Source of the DNA: Adiantum capillus-veneris
Lineage: Eukaryota > Streptophyta > Polypodiopsida > Polypodiales > Pteridaceae
Length of the DNA: 64,000 nucleotides
Direction: 5' to 3'
Assembly: GCA_014529385.2 (NCBI GenBank)
Contig: CM043957.1
Location: 66,917,503-66,981,502 of the forward strand
The stretch's first letter is position 1; every line of letters begins with the position of its first letter. Positions 22,740-33,689 of this stretch are shown piece after piece. The position numbers and the translations under genes are program-made. The notes under the pieces were generated by a model. It did not search any database and had not been told where the DNA came from. It worked only from the letters and a program-made list of their open reading frames with translations.

Positions 22740-23410
22740 AGGTGTATGAAACATGTCTAGGTCAAAATTTGTGGGTTTTGCAAAGTTTTTGTCACTGAAG
22801 TTAATAATCGCGATTATTTACTTTTGCACCAGTTTTGATTGGAAATTATCAAATCATCTCACCTATCATGTGTACACACCTATTACATGCCAAAATCCAA
22901 GTATGAGCCAAAGTGACCACCCATTACTTGTAAAATTGCCAAAAAACGCAAAGAAGTCTTTGCAAGCCAAAATTTGGGTTATGAACAACCTTTCTTGATC
23001 CAAATCACCTCATATCTCATACCCAAGGTCTATACCATGCCTAGAACTAGTTTGTACCAAATAATGTTAATTTTGGAAGAAAAGTTAATTATCACGATTA
23101 TTTACTTTTTGATTAGAATTGGGAAATTTTGATATTTTGCCATCATACATCCAAAGTACATGTTGTGATGTGTCCACTTGCCAATTTTGAATCAATTTGG
23201 AGTTCAAAATCTCAAATTCCCGTTATATCTACTGTTTCAGAGACCTAAAGCCAAAATCTGGTACCATTTTCACCCTGTGCATCCAAATGAGTCCATAATT
23301 CACTCAGAGCATGTATTGGGTATATACTTCAAGCCTATAAAGCCATGTTTGCAAAAAGTTGGAAATTTTCCTCAGTTGTAAATAATCGCGATTATTTACT
23401 TTGGTTGCAA
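22740..23410. repeat. About three diverged 290 bp units with palindromic ends
   Basis: Near-palindromes sit at 22803-22818 (perfect 16 bp, AATAATCGCGATTATT), 23084-23105 (imperfect) and 23378-23399 (perfect over 22 bp). Their centres are about 284 and 294 bp apart. The DNA between them shares words such as ccaaatcacctcat, accatgcct and ccaaaatctgg. Copy 2 keeps two of the three (36095-36116, 36390-36411); the first has been removed by a deletion. Confidence 0.75.
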
Positions 23411-23579
23411 ATTTTTGTTTTGACCATACAATTTTGTTCCTTGCATGATTTTATGCATCTTTGCCTGTTCAAAAATTGATTTGAAGCAATTTGGACAAAG
23501 TTGTCAACATTTCAGTCTAAAAGGACATTCAAAGAAAATTCTGACATATCTACTAACTTTTCAATCTATTCATTGAACA

Positions 23580-26500
23580 TGAGCAATGCAAGCAACAGAG
23601 AGGGACAAGAACAAGCTAAACCAGAAAGAGAAACTACAAGAACTACCTGCGTATCAACTAGACCCCGAGTCGGTCAAAGCAGCAAAGGCATCTTACCTTT
23701 CTAGAGAATAGTTGGAAGAACACCACACCACGGTCCTCGCTGGCAGGTTCAAGAGTGAAGAAGGGCATCAGGTGGAGTTGCAACTCCTGCCTAAAGAGTT
23801 CTATGATGTAGCTGCCAAGCTAGAGACAAAAGAGGCTAACCGCAGGTTGGGGCTCAGGCATTTCTACGAACAAGAGACTTGCGGAGTGAACTTTCAAAAA
23901 GATTACGAGCTTCTATCCACCATCAAAGAGAACGGAACCGCACAAATATCCGACACCCAAGGGAAAAGGGTCAAGGTAGTAATCACAAAAGAGATAGTGG
24001 TAGAGGCACTCAGATTGCCCACTGAAGGAATGACCATGCGGGCAAGAGACAGGAAAACCGCAGGCACATTTACCAAGGAGACAACCGTGGCTACATTCAT
24101 CGATCTTATCCACAAACAGGTGGAAGAGCCAGCCCGTTTGTACCATCAACACTTCCATTTTCTGGCAAAAAGGCCACCAAGGTACACTACACCAAATAAC
24201 GACGTGGCCACCTCCTTCACTTAGGTTCTTAAGTCAACAACAAGGCAGCCTGTGGACCACGCGCAGTATGTCTTGACAACCTTGAAGGGCACCAAGAAGG
24301 AAGGAAAAATCACATACTTGGACGTGCTAGAGGTGTTGACTAGAATAGCGTATCAAGCCATCGGCATGGCCGACAACCTACCGCCCGCCCTTGATCAGAA
24401 TACATGGATTTTGATGGCACAACCCTCTCCACGAGCTACAAGGTCAGGTAAAAGGTCACAGAAATCAGATGATGAGTCAGCTGAAAGCTCACTAGAACGG
24501 CACAGTAGCGAGAGCTCTGACAACGAAGAAAAGAGAGCTCAGAGAGAAGAGATGAAAAGGAAATTTGTGAATGCACACCAAGAGGAGCCAGCTCAAAAAC
24601 AAGCGCATTTTGAAAGAGAAAAACAGGCTTATCAGCACAGTAGGCAAGCACAAGGGAAGGACCCAGAAAAGTGGGTACCCACAGGACTGAAAGGACCTCG
24701 AACAAAGCATCATATCAGAAAAGAGACAGATGATCCAACAAAATATTTAGAAAGAATGTACCAAGAGGCCGAAGCCCTAAAGCTGAAAGAGGCAGAAGAA
24801 GCTGCAAAGAAAGCTGAGGAAACGGCGACACAAGAGCAAAGCCATGGATCTCTCCGACCCGCCTCATCGCCTCCGGAACAACAAGACCATCCCATGCCTA
24901 GCGCACCACCATCACCAGAAGACAAAGGTACCAATGAAGAAGCAGAGACTGAAAAAGAGAAAGATTCTGGGTCCACCCGACGAACAGAATCTAAACAAGA
25001 AAGCTGACCACCCCGACGGACAAAAGGAAAAAGAAGCCGAGCTAGAACCGGAGCAGACATCAGAAGAGACTCAAAATTCGGAAGAAGAAAAGACAAGTCA
25101 ATCGGAACAAGAAACTGATAAGGAAGCAGATACAGAAAAAGAGCCTACCACTACACATGAGACGGAGCCCGAGCCAGAGAAGGAAGAAAGGCCGGCACCT
25201 GAAGAGATAGCAAGGGTTAAGTCAACACCATCCACCAGCACCTGAAGAGATAGCAAGGGTTAAGACAACACCATCCGCTTCTACTCAGCCAGAAACTACC
25301 CAGGCATCAAAGCCTCAGGATGGCCAAGAAGAAGACCGACCATCTACCTCCACACAAGAACCACCAGCAATTACGACGCAGCAAGAAGCAACACACAATG
25401 CTGCAGGCACGTCCCAGCTGGCACGACAGGAGGAGTGGCAGAAAAACGATGAAGTTATAATACAGGTCAATGAATATGCATGCCAGATGCAGGAAATGAC
25501 GGAGAGACTTCGTTCAACAACTTTGAACTGCAGCACAAAAGCCAAGGAACTGGAAATGGTGATCCACGCTCTTCAAGGAGAGCTAGAAGACATGATGATT
25601 ATCATCACTGATCTCCAAAGGCAAGTGCAACAGCTAAAGGCAGAAGCGGATCAGCATCAGATGGCCAAAGATAAACAACAAAAAGAAATGGAGGAGCTAG
25701 GTGATCTCCTCACTAAATTATATGAATCAGATGCGTGCAGAGTAAAAGACGAGCAACTGACAAAAGTTACAAATGAACTTCTTACAACCTCTCTGTCAGC
25801 TCAAAAAATTCAAGTGTAGTTAGATGTTGCCAATGCTTCTCTGCAATATTTTGAACAGAGAATCAATGATCAGACCATTTTCTTACGACAAATCAAAGAA
25901 AATCTAGCCGTGGCCTCGATCAAGGGAACTGATGAAGTGTACAAGGCACTTGAAAAGAAAAACAAAGACCTAGAATTGGAATTAAAGCTTGAACAGTCAC
26001 AGCGTAGAGACCTAGCACTGATGCGGGTTCAAAGAGAGGAGGAGCTCCTAAAGGAGATAGCAAAACTCAAGCGGATAAATCAACTCCTCAGAGATGAAAA
26101 GCTAGACACGCAGGAAGAGACATACTCTTCAGAGCCGCCACAAATAGAAATACCCTCGGTCTCGTTTGCTGAGTTTGAGACGTAGTCCACAGCAGAGCCG
26201 AGTGGTGATGAAGATTTCCAGATTCATATCACAGATGTAGATACAGTGCTAATGGTCTAGCTGTCAAAAGCTGAAGAAGACGCACTGAAGGAGAAGATCA
26301 CCTTAGAGGTGGGTGAGCAGTGAAAGGCCGCTATGGATTGGGAGTTGAGAGTTTTACACTTTGTCAACATCACTAGCTCACTCCCAATTAGATCAATGCT
26401 CAATGGCACCAACAATCCTTGCCGTACCCTCTCATCAAAGTAGAACTATTATAGGTAAAAGAAAGGTTGTACAAGGATATGCAAGAAGATGGCGCAGATA

Positions 26501-27394
26501 AAGACCACCCAAAGAGGATGTTAAGCTGGTTGAACAACAATTCGAGATACGTGATTCTGTTCACAAGCGCACCTGTAGCCCTACAAAGAGATCCAACATT
26601 CTATCCTGTACCGAGAGTAAGGACATGGGCATGAAGCTTGGGTGTTTGTGGATCTTTCAAGTTAACCACGACGGTTATTCCGGACATTGTTGATTCCTCA
26701 ACGATGTTATACGCTATTGTCATTCCCCGTTTACTAGTCGTCTGGGAAGACTGTCTATAAACTGTGGGAGAAACACACGTCAATGCTGTCGGTATCCAAG
26801 GGGATTGGTAGATTCAAAAGTGTAACCTTGGGCTAAAAGGATATGCAAAGTGCGTACATTAGAACCAAGCAATCCAATTAATAATCATTTATTGATCTTC
26901 TTGGAGATTACTTACTATTAGTTAACGCATGTTGCGACTAGGTAGCCTCTTCATGTATAAGTCAGGTTCTCAACCTTGAACACTCGTTAGGGTGGGGTGG
27001 TTTACTGATGATGAAAATTGGGAACAAGTCAAGGACTTAAACTTGGCTGATGAGTTCTGTCAGCAAGTTACTTTCATGGAAAGTGACAAGAGATACTCTT
27101 TTTGATACATCTTTGTTGTGATAAACTCGTTTACCATGCTCATGAGCATTCTAAATGGAGTCTACACACCATGTTTGGATAGGAACCAGTACCATCAAAT
27201 GGTTACAAATGGACAACAATGTAGACAATCAAGATGCTACTCTTGGTTTCATTGAACCTCCTACTGACCCGGGTTCCGCTCAAATGAACCGTTGGATCCA
27301 TGAGGGATGTTACAGTAGAAGAAATTAGTGTTCTTATGAAGATACCATCACTTGTGTTTTCACGGACGAAAACGCTTCTCCAACGGGGGAGTAA
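23580..27394 (+). pseudogene. Family A extra ORF: conserved N-terminal domain, acidic middle, coiled coil
   Basis: A large ORF not part of standard gag-pol. Frames shift near 23660, 25007 and 25240, with stops at 23709 and 24222. The N-terminal 170 residues (for example LRHFYEQETCGVNFQKDYEL, then QGKRVKVVITKEIVVEALRLP) resemble the domain called putative plant transposon protein in Pfam; that assignment is from memory and tentative. A second block (GTKKEGKITYLDVLEVLTRIAYQAIG) follows, then a very charged Glu/Lys/Pro/Thr region. A strong coiled coil (25487-26185, ELEMVIHALQGELEDM, LQRQVQQLKAEADQ) follows. Broken but coding-like sequence continues to about 27240. Copy 2 has a better-kept N-terminus at 36589 onward. 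It could be an env-position ORF or the first ORF of a tandem element. Confidence 0.6.
25195..25280. repeat. 43 bp tandem duplication inside the extra ORF
   Basis: Two adjacent 43 bp units starting gcacctgaagagatagcaag. Copy 2 has a single equivalent unit near 38172. Because 43 is not a multiple of three, the duplication shifts the reading frame and explains one of the breaks. Confidence 0.85.
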
Positions 27395-27540
27395 TGTCAG
27401 GACAAGGGTAGGACTAGTCACGGCCAAGGGCCAGGATGGACATGCAGTCAAGGGGGTCCCTATATTTAGCAAGCCAAGGACCTATATAGGGCATGGTTGG
27501 GTGGAGATTAGCACGTTCAATCCCCATGCCCTTTCATATT
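27384..27540 (+). mobile_element. Possible polypurine tract and truncated LTR start
   Basis: cggggga (27384-27390) is followed after four bases by TGTCAGGACAAGG, a common start for plant gypsy LTRs. About 145 bp of non-coding DNA follows and then joins copy 2 RNase H sequence abruptly within a shared tatt. If correct, this is the left end of the 3' LTR of copy 1, truncated by the fusion. Confidence 0.4.
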
Positions 27541-28213
27541 GGCCAACAAGTTTGTGTTCTTTGTGGACCACCAAGCTTTGTTATATTTGGTCAACAAGCC
27601 ATGCAGCACAAGAAGAATAGTGAGATGGTTCATCATTCTTCTCGAATTTGATTTCACTGTGGTTGTAAAGAAACGCACTACACATCAACGAGCAGATCAT
27701 TTGTCCAGGATTGTTTCAGGAGAATCACCTAAAGGGGTAGATGATGATCTACCAAATGCCTATTTGTTCTCCATGGAAATGATACCTAGATGGTCGGAAA
27801 AAATTGTGTCATTAATGACGATAGCTCAAGTGGATTCACCACTTTCTATCACAATTAATTTAATCGAGCAATCGGCTATGTATCAATTACTAGCTCGGAG
27901 GCTATATAAAAGGAATCGAGATGGGATATAAATTTTATGCATTAACCCTGAAGAAAAGGATCAGTACCTAAGTCAAGCACATGTTACCATAGTAGGAATT
28001 CACTTTGCGGAAGACCAAACTATGCAATGAATCTTAAGACTTGGAGTGTTCTGGCCAACTATGAGGAGAGATGTTCGATCTTTTGTAAAAGATTTCCCTC
28101 AATGTCAGAAATAACCACCCATTCCTCATGTAACATTGTTTTAAATGTCACATGTTCCTAAGTGGAGTAACTATCTGGTTACTTACTTATCGAGCCGAAC
28201 ATTTCCTTAGGAT
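27541..28213 (+). pseudogene. Copy 2 RNase H C-terminus and following linker
   Basis: Starts with FVFFVDHQALLYLVNKP and stays open to 27931, where TAA interrupts. It retains RADHLSRI, where copy 1 has a stop. The sequence to 28213 is the broken equivalent of the first HHCC-like stretch in copy 1. Confidence 0.75.
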
Positions 28214-29185
28214 ATGAGTAAACACCGTCAAAGAGCAATTGAAATGGAAGCAAGAGACTATGCTCTCATTGGGAACCAATTGTATTGGAGAGGTAAAGAT
28301 CGACATTTGCGTCTTTGTGCAAATGAAAACGAGTATATTCCGATTATAGAACAAGCACATGCTGGATTAGCTGGAGGTCAGTTTTCTAGTGAGACCACTG
28401 TAAGAGAAATCTTGATGGCAATCATATGGTGGCCAACACTTTTTGCAAATGCCAAAGAATATGTTCGAAGGTGTGATGCTTGTTAACGAGCAAAAATGCC
28501 AACACGAGTAGACAGTATGCCCTTAAGACCAATGATGGTGGCTAGAGCCTTCGCAAAATGGGGTATAGATTTTGTTGGACCGATACAGCCACCTGCTTAT
28601 AGAACCCAAGCTCAATATATCATTGTAGCTACGGATTATTTGACCAAGTGGACCGAGGCTAAAGCAACCCAAAAGAATGATACAAGAACCACTGCTTCAT
28701 TCTTATATGAGTATGTATTCACAAGGTATGGACTGCCAATAGAGATTGTCAGTGATCGGGGAACTCATTTCCTCAACGAGGTAATAGATTATTTTCTTAA
28801 TGAGTTTATGGTTATCCATAACAAATCATCTCCCTATCACCCACAAGCAAATGGACAAGCTGAGCATACGAATAAAATTCTTAGCTCGGTACTGACCAAA
28901 GTGGTTAGTTCAGGAAGGACAGACTGGGAAATGAATCTCCATGCCACTCTATGGGCTTATCGAGTTTTGTTCAAAATGGCTTTAAATGCCACAACCTTTA
29001 ATCTTTTTTATGGTCTTAATGCCAGACTGCCAATAGAATTTCTATTGCCGACATTCAGAGTAGCACAGACTCTTGAGTGGATTGGACATGAATTGTCACA
29101 AAGACTTGAAGATTTGGAAAAGCTAGACGAGCAAAGGCTAACTGCTATAGCTCATATCTATGCACAAAAGCGGAAACAAAAATAG
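28214..29185 (+). pseudogene. Copy 2 integrase, catalytic triad present
   Basis: Zinc-binding part AHAGLAGGQFSSETT ... RCDAC is followed by a single TAA at 28484. The core then opens for 229 codons. The D,D,E residues are visible: WGIDFVGP, IVSDRGTHF, and GQAEHTNKILSS, the last at the expected distance. It then runs through TLWAYRVLFKMALNATTF to LPIEFLLPTF. Apart from the one stop this integrase is intact, unlike copy 1. No alternative start is suggested, because it is a polyprotein segment. Confidence 0.85.
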
Positions 29186-29504
29186 TTTTTTTGATTCCCA
29201 CTTAATCACCAAAATTTTCAAGAAAGGGGACTTAGTTCTAGTCTATTCCCTTAAGCAACACATTTCCAAGTTTAAGAAAAAGGGAAATGGACTATTTATC
29301 ATTGAAGATGTATCTCCAAGTGGAGCAGTAAAATTGTCAACCCTAGATGGTGAACCAATGGCTAATTGGATTAGTGGATGTCGTTTAAAGAAATACAATT
29401 TTCCACTAACCAATGAATTGCTAGAGACAATGCATGCAGCCAAACAAAGAAAGATGAAGCGATAATAGGTTATTGATGAAGCCCAAGAGGAAGCTAGACT
29501 TCGG
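29186..29504 (+). pseudogene. Copy 2 integrase C-terminal domain
   Basis: Frame-shifted by one base in a T-run at about 29187 relative to the core, then open through FKKGDLVLVYSLKQH and the GPY/F-like GAVKLSTLDGEP to KYNFPLTNELLE. A TAA at about 29464 interrupts the charged helix. Confidence 0.7.
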
Positions 29505-30064
29505 GTGCTCAAGCGTAAAGCTGCTCTCAAGAATCAACAAATACTGATTCCCATCAACACTTTGGAACTAGATGATCGACAATGGGAATTACCTAAAGAC
29601 ACAGTTTCAACAGATGACGAATGGTTAGATGGGATGGATATTCGCATCAAAGTACAGCTCAACAATCATAGCACCAATGCTTTGGTAGACACAGGAGCTA
29701 GAGTGAATGCAGTCAATTATTCCACATACAAGAAGGCAACAAGTCAAGCATTGACCGCAGCAATAACGACAATCAAAGGATGCAACAAGAATCCAACTCC
29801 AACATTGGGAGTAGTAAACTTGAACATGGTGGTACATGTATGCTCATGTCCGCATCAATTTGTATGCTTGCTAGATGAACACATGAATGAGACGATGATT
29901 CTTGGAATTCTTTGGATAGGTACTTACAAAGCAGTACCAGATTGGGATATGAATCAGCTAAAGCTATCAAAGGAGGGCAACTCATTGTTCCTATTGCACC
30001 AAGAAAAGAGGAATGGAAAAGATGCAATCAGAAGACCAATCCATGAATCAAATCTTCTCCATCT
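29505..30064 (+). pseudogene. Copy 2 second retropepsin-like domain (DTGA), cut by copia insertion
   Basis: Clean version of the post-integrase protease-like domain. The frame enters from the integrase tail (NTLELDDRQWELPKDTVS), holds NALVDTGARVNAVNYSTYKK (DTGA codons 29688-29699), VVNLNMVVHV, and the closing MILGILWIGTYKAVPDW. It then ends at the copia insertion. It has no internal stop, so its conservation with copy 1 is not an artefact of frame choice. The open frame running past 30064 is insertion sequence and should be ignored. Confidence 0.75.
30060..30064. repeat. Left target duplication catct
   Basis: Matches 33877-33881 on the other side of the minus-strand copia insertion. Confidence 0.85.
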
Positions 30065-30257
30065 TGAAGTGCGCAAGTGGGAGCGTGTGTGTGTGTGTGC
30101 AGCAATGGAGGAGAGAGGAGAAGATGAGAGACCTTGTGTTTGCAAGGGCTAAAATCACTCTCTACATGTGAGACCCCTTATTATATTATGTACATAATGA
30201 ATAAGTATAGTGGGCGGGCACTTGGCCTAACCGGCTACATGGGGCTTTACCCCAACA
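30065..30257 (-). repeat. 3' LTR of the minus-strand copia
   Basis: 193 bp; on the minus strand it starts TGTTGGGG and ends ACTTCA. It contains a GT microsatellite near one end. The purine-rich acgtgggaggt (minus strand, just right of 30257) is the polypurine tract. Confidence 0.85.
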
Positions 30258-30388
30258 ACCTCCCACGTAAAGGCCAATGTGGCCGTGAGAGAGAAAAGAA
30301 AACTGTACAAAACCAGTACAAGGCCATCACAAGTATGACCTCAGCCAATGCCCACTGGCTCATTGAATCTCTATGCATCCAGATCTAA

Positions 30389-31980
30389 TCATAGAGGAAG
30401 TATAGAGCGATCGACACCATACTCCTCACCAAAGCCGCATACATCCTGCAGGTATCTCACCATACGCAACAAAGTACCCCTATGCTCAAGGCCAACCTCA
30501 GTCGCTGCACGACTAACTGCTCCCACTGCAAATGCACCTACTGCAAATGCAATCTCAGGTCTCGAGATGAGTATCTCGTACATGAGACTCCTGAATGCTG
30601 ATGCAATCCTAGCAATATGTGCCAATCTGATCATCTCAGTCAAATCTGGCTCAGAACTCCACTCATGGAAATCACCCTGACACCCGAACTCCGATCCATG
30701 GAATCCATCCTCGTGTCCATCGCGTGTCACATGTGCACCAAGAGCATCTATCTGTCATGAATCCAGTGTGGTAAGAGCAATGCCTAGCTCTAACTCACAT
30801 ACATCAGCCTCTGGCCTAAGCATATCCATGAATGACTGAATCATGGCTGAATCCTTAGCACTCAAGCCATCCATATCCATCATCGTATCCACAAATGACA
30901 TGCCCTGTTGCACAACTGGCTCAAAATGTTCACAAACTGGAGCATCATGCAACCTATCCGAAAAGGAGACATGCCTCATCTCTCTGCATGGCTGCGTACT
31001 CACGAAAATTGTGCCGTCTCGCACATGACGTACTCGCATCACATGAATCGTGTCAACACTAGCACCTCTAGCTATAACTAGCTGTCCACGATGCAATCAG
31101 AAACTGTGCTCATCCAACACTACCTGGCATCCACTTTCTTGTAAGTGACTCACATAGATCAAGCTCTATGTCAAACCTGGAACATTGCGTACATCTCGCA
31201 ACACATATGATGCGCCACTCGGCAACGATAGTCTGACATCTCCTGCACCAACTATGTCATGTACTGAACCATCAGCTAGACACACATGTACAAGCATACC
31301 ACTAGCATATGTGCTGAACCACTCACAACTCGGCGTGACGTGAAACCTAGCACTGACATCTAGTATCCAATGAGAAGGTAATGTGTCATCAAAAACCAAC
31401 ATAAGAAAGTCAAGAGTAAACATGGAAGCAAAGTCGACATCTCCGTCATGCGTAGCCACATACGCTACATCTACTCCCACATCATCCAAAGTGATAGATC
31501 CCTCTTGTTTTGTCTCCTACGTTGTCTCATCCGTTGAAAACAACTCCTACGTACATGCCCTGTATGACCACAATGCCAACACACAACATCTCTATGTCTA
31601 CAAGATCGTCCTTTGACTGTAGGCATCTCTCTAGACTCATTTGTGCCAAAAGCATTGCACAATCTTTGCCATAACTCTCTAGTTGTACATGCATCCAACC
31701 CAATGCGATAGACAGACTCACCAAGGTGTAACATGATCGTCGAACATGCAAGCTCATCCAAGTCCTCCCAGTCATCGTTAGTCATTGACTCTGGCCTAGC
31801 ATCCATGCCCTGTAGTGGCAACATTTGGCCCAACTGAGTCAATGCATCATGCATACCTGCTTTCCAATGCTCAAAGTTTGAACCATCAAACTTTGTATGG
31901 AAAAGCACAAACCTTGACAATGATGTACATGCCAAATCCATGGCGATAACTTGTGATAAGACCAAGCACAAATCGATCAA
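30389..31980 (-). pseudogene. Copia gag-protease with truncated pol
   Basis: Minus-strand coding in pieces. Gag (31980-31471) has a UBN2-like copia start (TKFDGSNFEHWKAGM, ELWQRLCNAFG) and a zinc knuckle CWHCGHTGHVRRSC. Protease follows, with the active site reading ILDVSARFHVTP instead of the usual DSGA. A GAG-pre-integrase-like piece (31096-30755) comes next. A C-terminal fragment (30730-30389) contains SLMYEILISRPEIAFAVG, the region between RT and RNase H. There a 15 bp tandem duplication (AFAVG twice) is visible. Integrase and the RT catalytic core are absent. The damaged protease active site also rules out function. Confidence 0.75.
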
Positions 31981-33470
31981 CTGACAATAGCCAAAGCCTA
32001 GCTAACTCATACACCAAGTACTGTCAAAATACAACATAAGCTGTCTAAGAGAAGTATCATCAAATATGGCGATCAATGTAACGAAACAAAGTGAGCAAAA
32101 CCGCTCAAATGATGCCAAAACACCCGCTCTACTCTAAGAGCACTATGTGGTAATCGATGAAACTATCATCAACAATCTCCCTCCTAAAGATATTACCACA
32201 TGTATGTCAAATGACATAATCTGATAAGCAAACACTCTCACAATGCGATGCCAAAACACTATGGCAAAGCAACCATTGAGTGCCAAATGCAATCAAAACA
32301 CGATTGCAAACCATGCGCATAAACAAATGAACTCGCAAGAAAAATCTGGTAGAGTTTTGGCAGTATTTGGCTATCTAACCATAATAACCATACATGTCAT
32401 AAATATGCTCAAAACCATGAGCAAATCATGCGCAAAATCTGCACTCAAGTATACATGAGCTACCCAAAGTCTCAACTCCGTAAACTTGGAAAACAATCCT
32501 GTAATCCGAAACACAAAGTGCATCAACCACACTCTACAAGCGAAGCATATACTAGCATAAACTTGGATGCAAACCAACCAAAATATGACACAAATTGATG
32601 CTCAAAATAGCTAAAAATCACCCATATATGCCATTGCAAGGGGAAGAATACCACCCGCCGAAAAGCGCACATCATGTGCATCCACATGGAAATATAAACG
32701 AGCATCAAGCATGTACCAAATGTGTATCAAAGAGCATCCAAATGAGCTGAAAATTCAGCTCACAATCATGCTAAAAATTCTTGCAAAAATCTTTGCAAAT
32801 CTATGCACCACACTTTCCGAAATATGCTCAATCGCATAAGTCAATGCACATAACCTGTGATGAAACCACTCTCGAACCTGAGAGTCCACAAGAATGCATA
32901 CATCCACAAACTGTTTTCAATGTGTGTGCATAAATGTGTTGAAAATATCAACCCACACTCTCTTCACTGAGAGCAAAACATCAATGCACACAACAAGAGA
33001 ATGACAAAGCTCAATCAGAGCTCTCCGAATGTAGCAAATCACCACAATGTGCATACATAATCTTCAACTTTTCGAATACCCTGCAGCCTGTTAGCCCATA
33101 TCTTCCAAACCGCTCAGAATTTGCAAAAACTTCCTTCTGCAAAGTTGTAGACCATGCGAAGCGATTGGACAATGCGGAAATGGACCTGAAATGTGTTGTT
33201 TATACAGGTCAAAACATATCTTTAAAAATCTGCACTTGTGTATCCTAGACGTACAGGCAGTTTGAGTGACGTATCTCAAAATTAATGAAGATTTTGAGAA
33301 AACTTTCTTCTACAAAATTGAAGAAGATGAAAAACCGGTCAGTAACAACGGGAATTGACTTGAATGAAAACGTTTTGGTAGGCCAAAACAGATCTGCAAA
33401 AACGTGCTGTAGTTTTTGCTTCTTCACTGCCTGCTTCCCTCTGAGCTCCAATGGAGCTTCCAATCCCTGA
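31981..33470 (-). other. Long untranslated leader of the minus-strand copia
   Basis: About 1.5 kb between primer site and gag with no convincing frame, long for a copia leader. At 32145-32154 and 32192-32201 a perfect 10 bp inverted repeat (atgtggtaat / attaccacat) brackets a purine-rich tract followed by tgttgatgatag on the minus strand. That could be the remains of an older copia 3' LTR boundary. Confidence 0.4.
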
Positions 33471-33482
33471 GCTCTGATACCA
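33471..33482 (-). promoter_or_regulatory. Primer-binding site, initiator-Met tRNA
   Basis: TGGTATCAGAGC on the minus strand, two bases inside the LTR ending at 33485. This fixes 33485-33678 as the 5' LTR. Confidence 0.9.
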
Positions 33483-33484
33483 GT

Positions 33485-33678
33485 TGAAGTGTGCGAACGA
33501 GTGTGTGTGTGTGTGTGTGTGCAGCGATGGAGAAGAGAGGAGAAGAGGAGACCTTGTGTTTGCAGGGGTTGAAACTCACTCTCTACATGTGAGCCCCCGT
33601 ATTCTATTATGTACATAATGAATAAGTATAGTGGGCGGGCACCCGGCCTAACCGGCCACATGAGACTTTACCCTAACA
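33485..33678 (-). repeat. 5' LTR adjacent to the primer site
   Basis: 194 bp, near-identical to 30065-30257, with a longer GT tract. Confidence 0.85.
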
Positions 33679-33689
33679 ACCATACTAGT

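Larger units (their letters stand above)
21416..23579 (+). other. Family A spacer with promoter-like and repeat structure
   Basis: About 2.1 kb of non-coding DNA, shared with copy 2 (34512-36580). A TATA box (TATAAATA, 21562-21569) lies about 150 bp in. T-rich sequence and a short ctt/aaggaggctt region follow. The right half is a set of diverged units of about 290 bp, each ending in a near-palindrome. No initiator-Met or other convincing primer-binding site was found. It could be an LTR plus leader or an internal regulatory region driving the extra ORF. Confidence 0.5.
9417..27540 (+). mobile_element. Family A gypsy retroelement, copy 1 (decayed, interrupted)
   Basis: Order of coding remnants: gag, [DNA-transposon insertion], DSGA protease, RT, RNase H, integrase, second DTGA protease-like domain, basic tail, 2 kb spacer, large extra ORF, then a possible LTR fragment. 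Every coding part carries stops or frameshifts, so the copy is dead. The part from RNase H onward aligns with copy 2 (27541-38807) except for insertions. The 5' LTR is not recognisable. The element may end at the LTR-like start at 27395. Alternatively the LTR-like start at 21411 may be the true LTR, which would make the downstream ORF the first ORF of a second, tandem element. Both readings are discussed in the findings. Confidence 0.7.

Noticed and set aside
22740-23410. CRISPR-like array of evenly spaced palindromes
   Set aside because: Spacing is about 290 bp, units between palindromes are related to each other, and the context is a plant retroelement.
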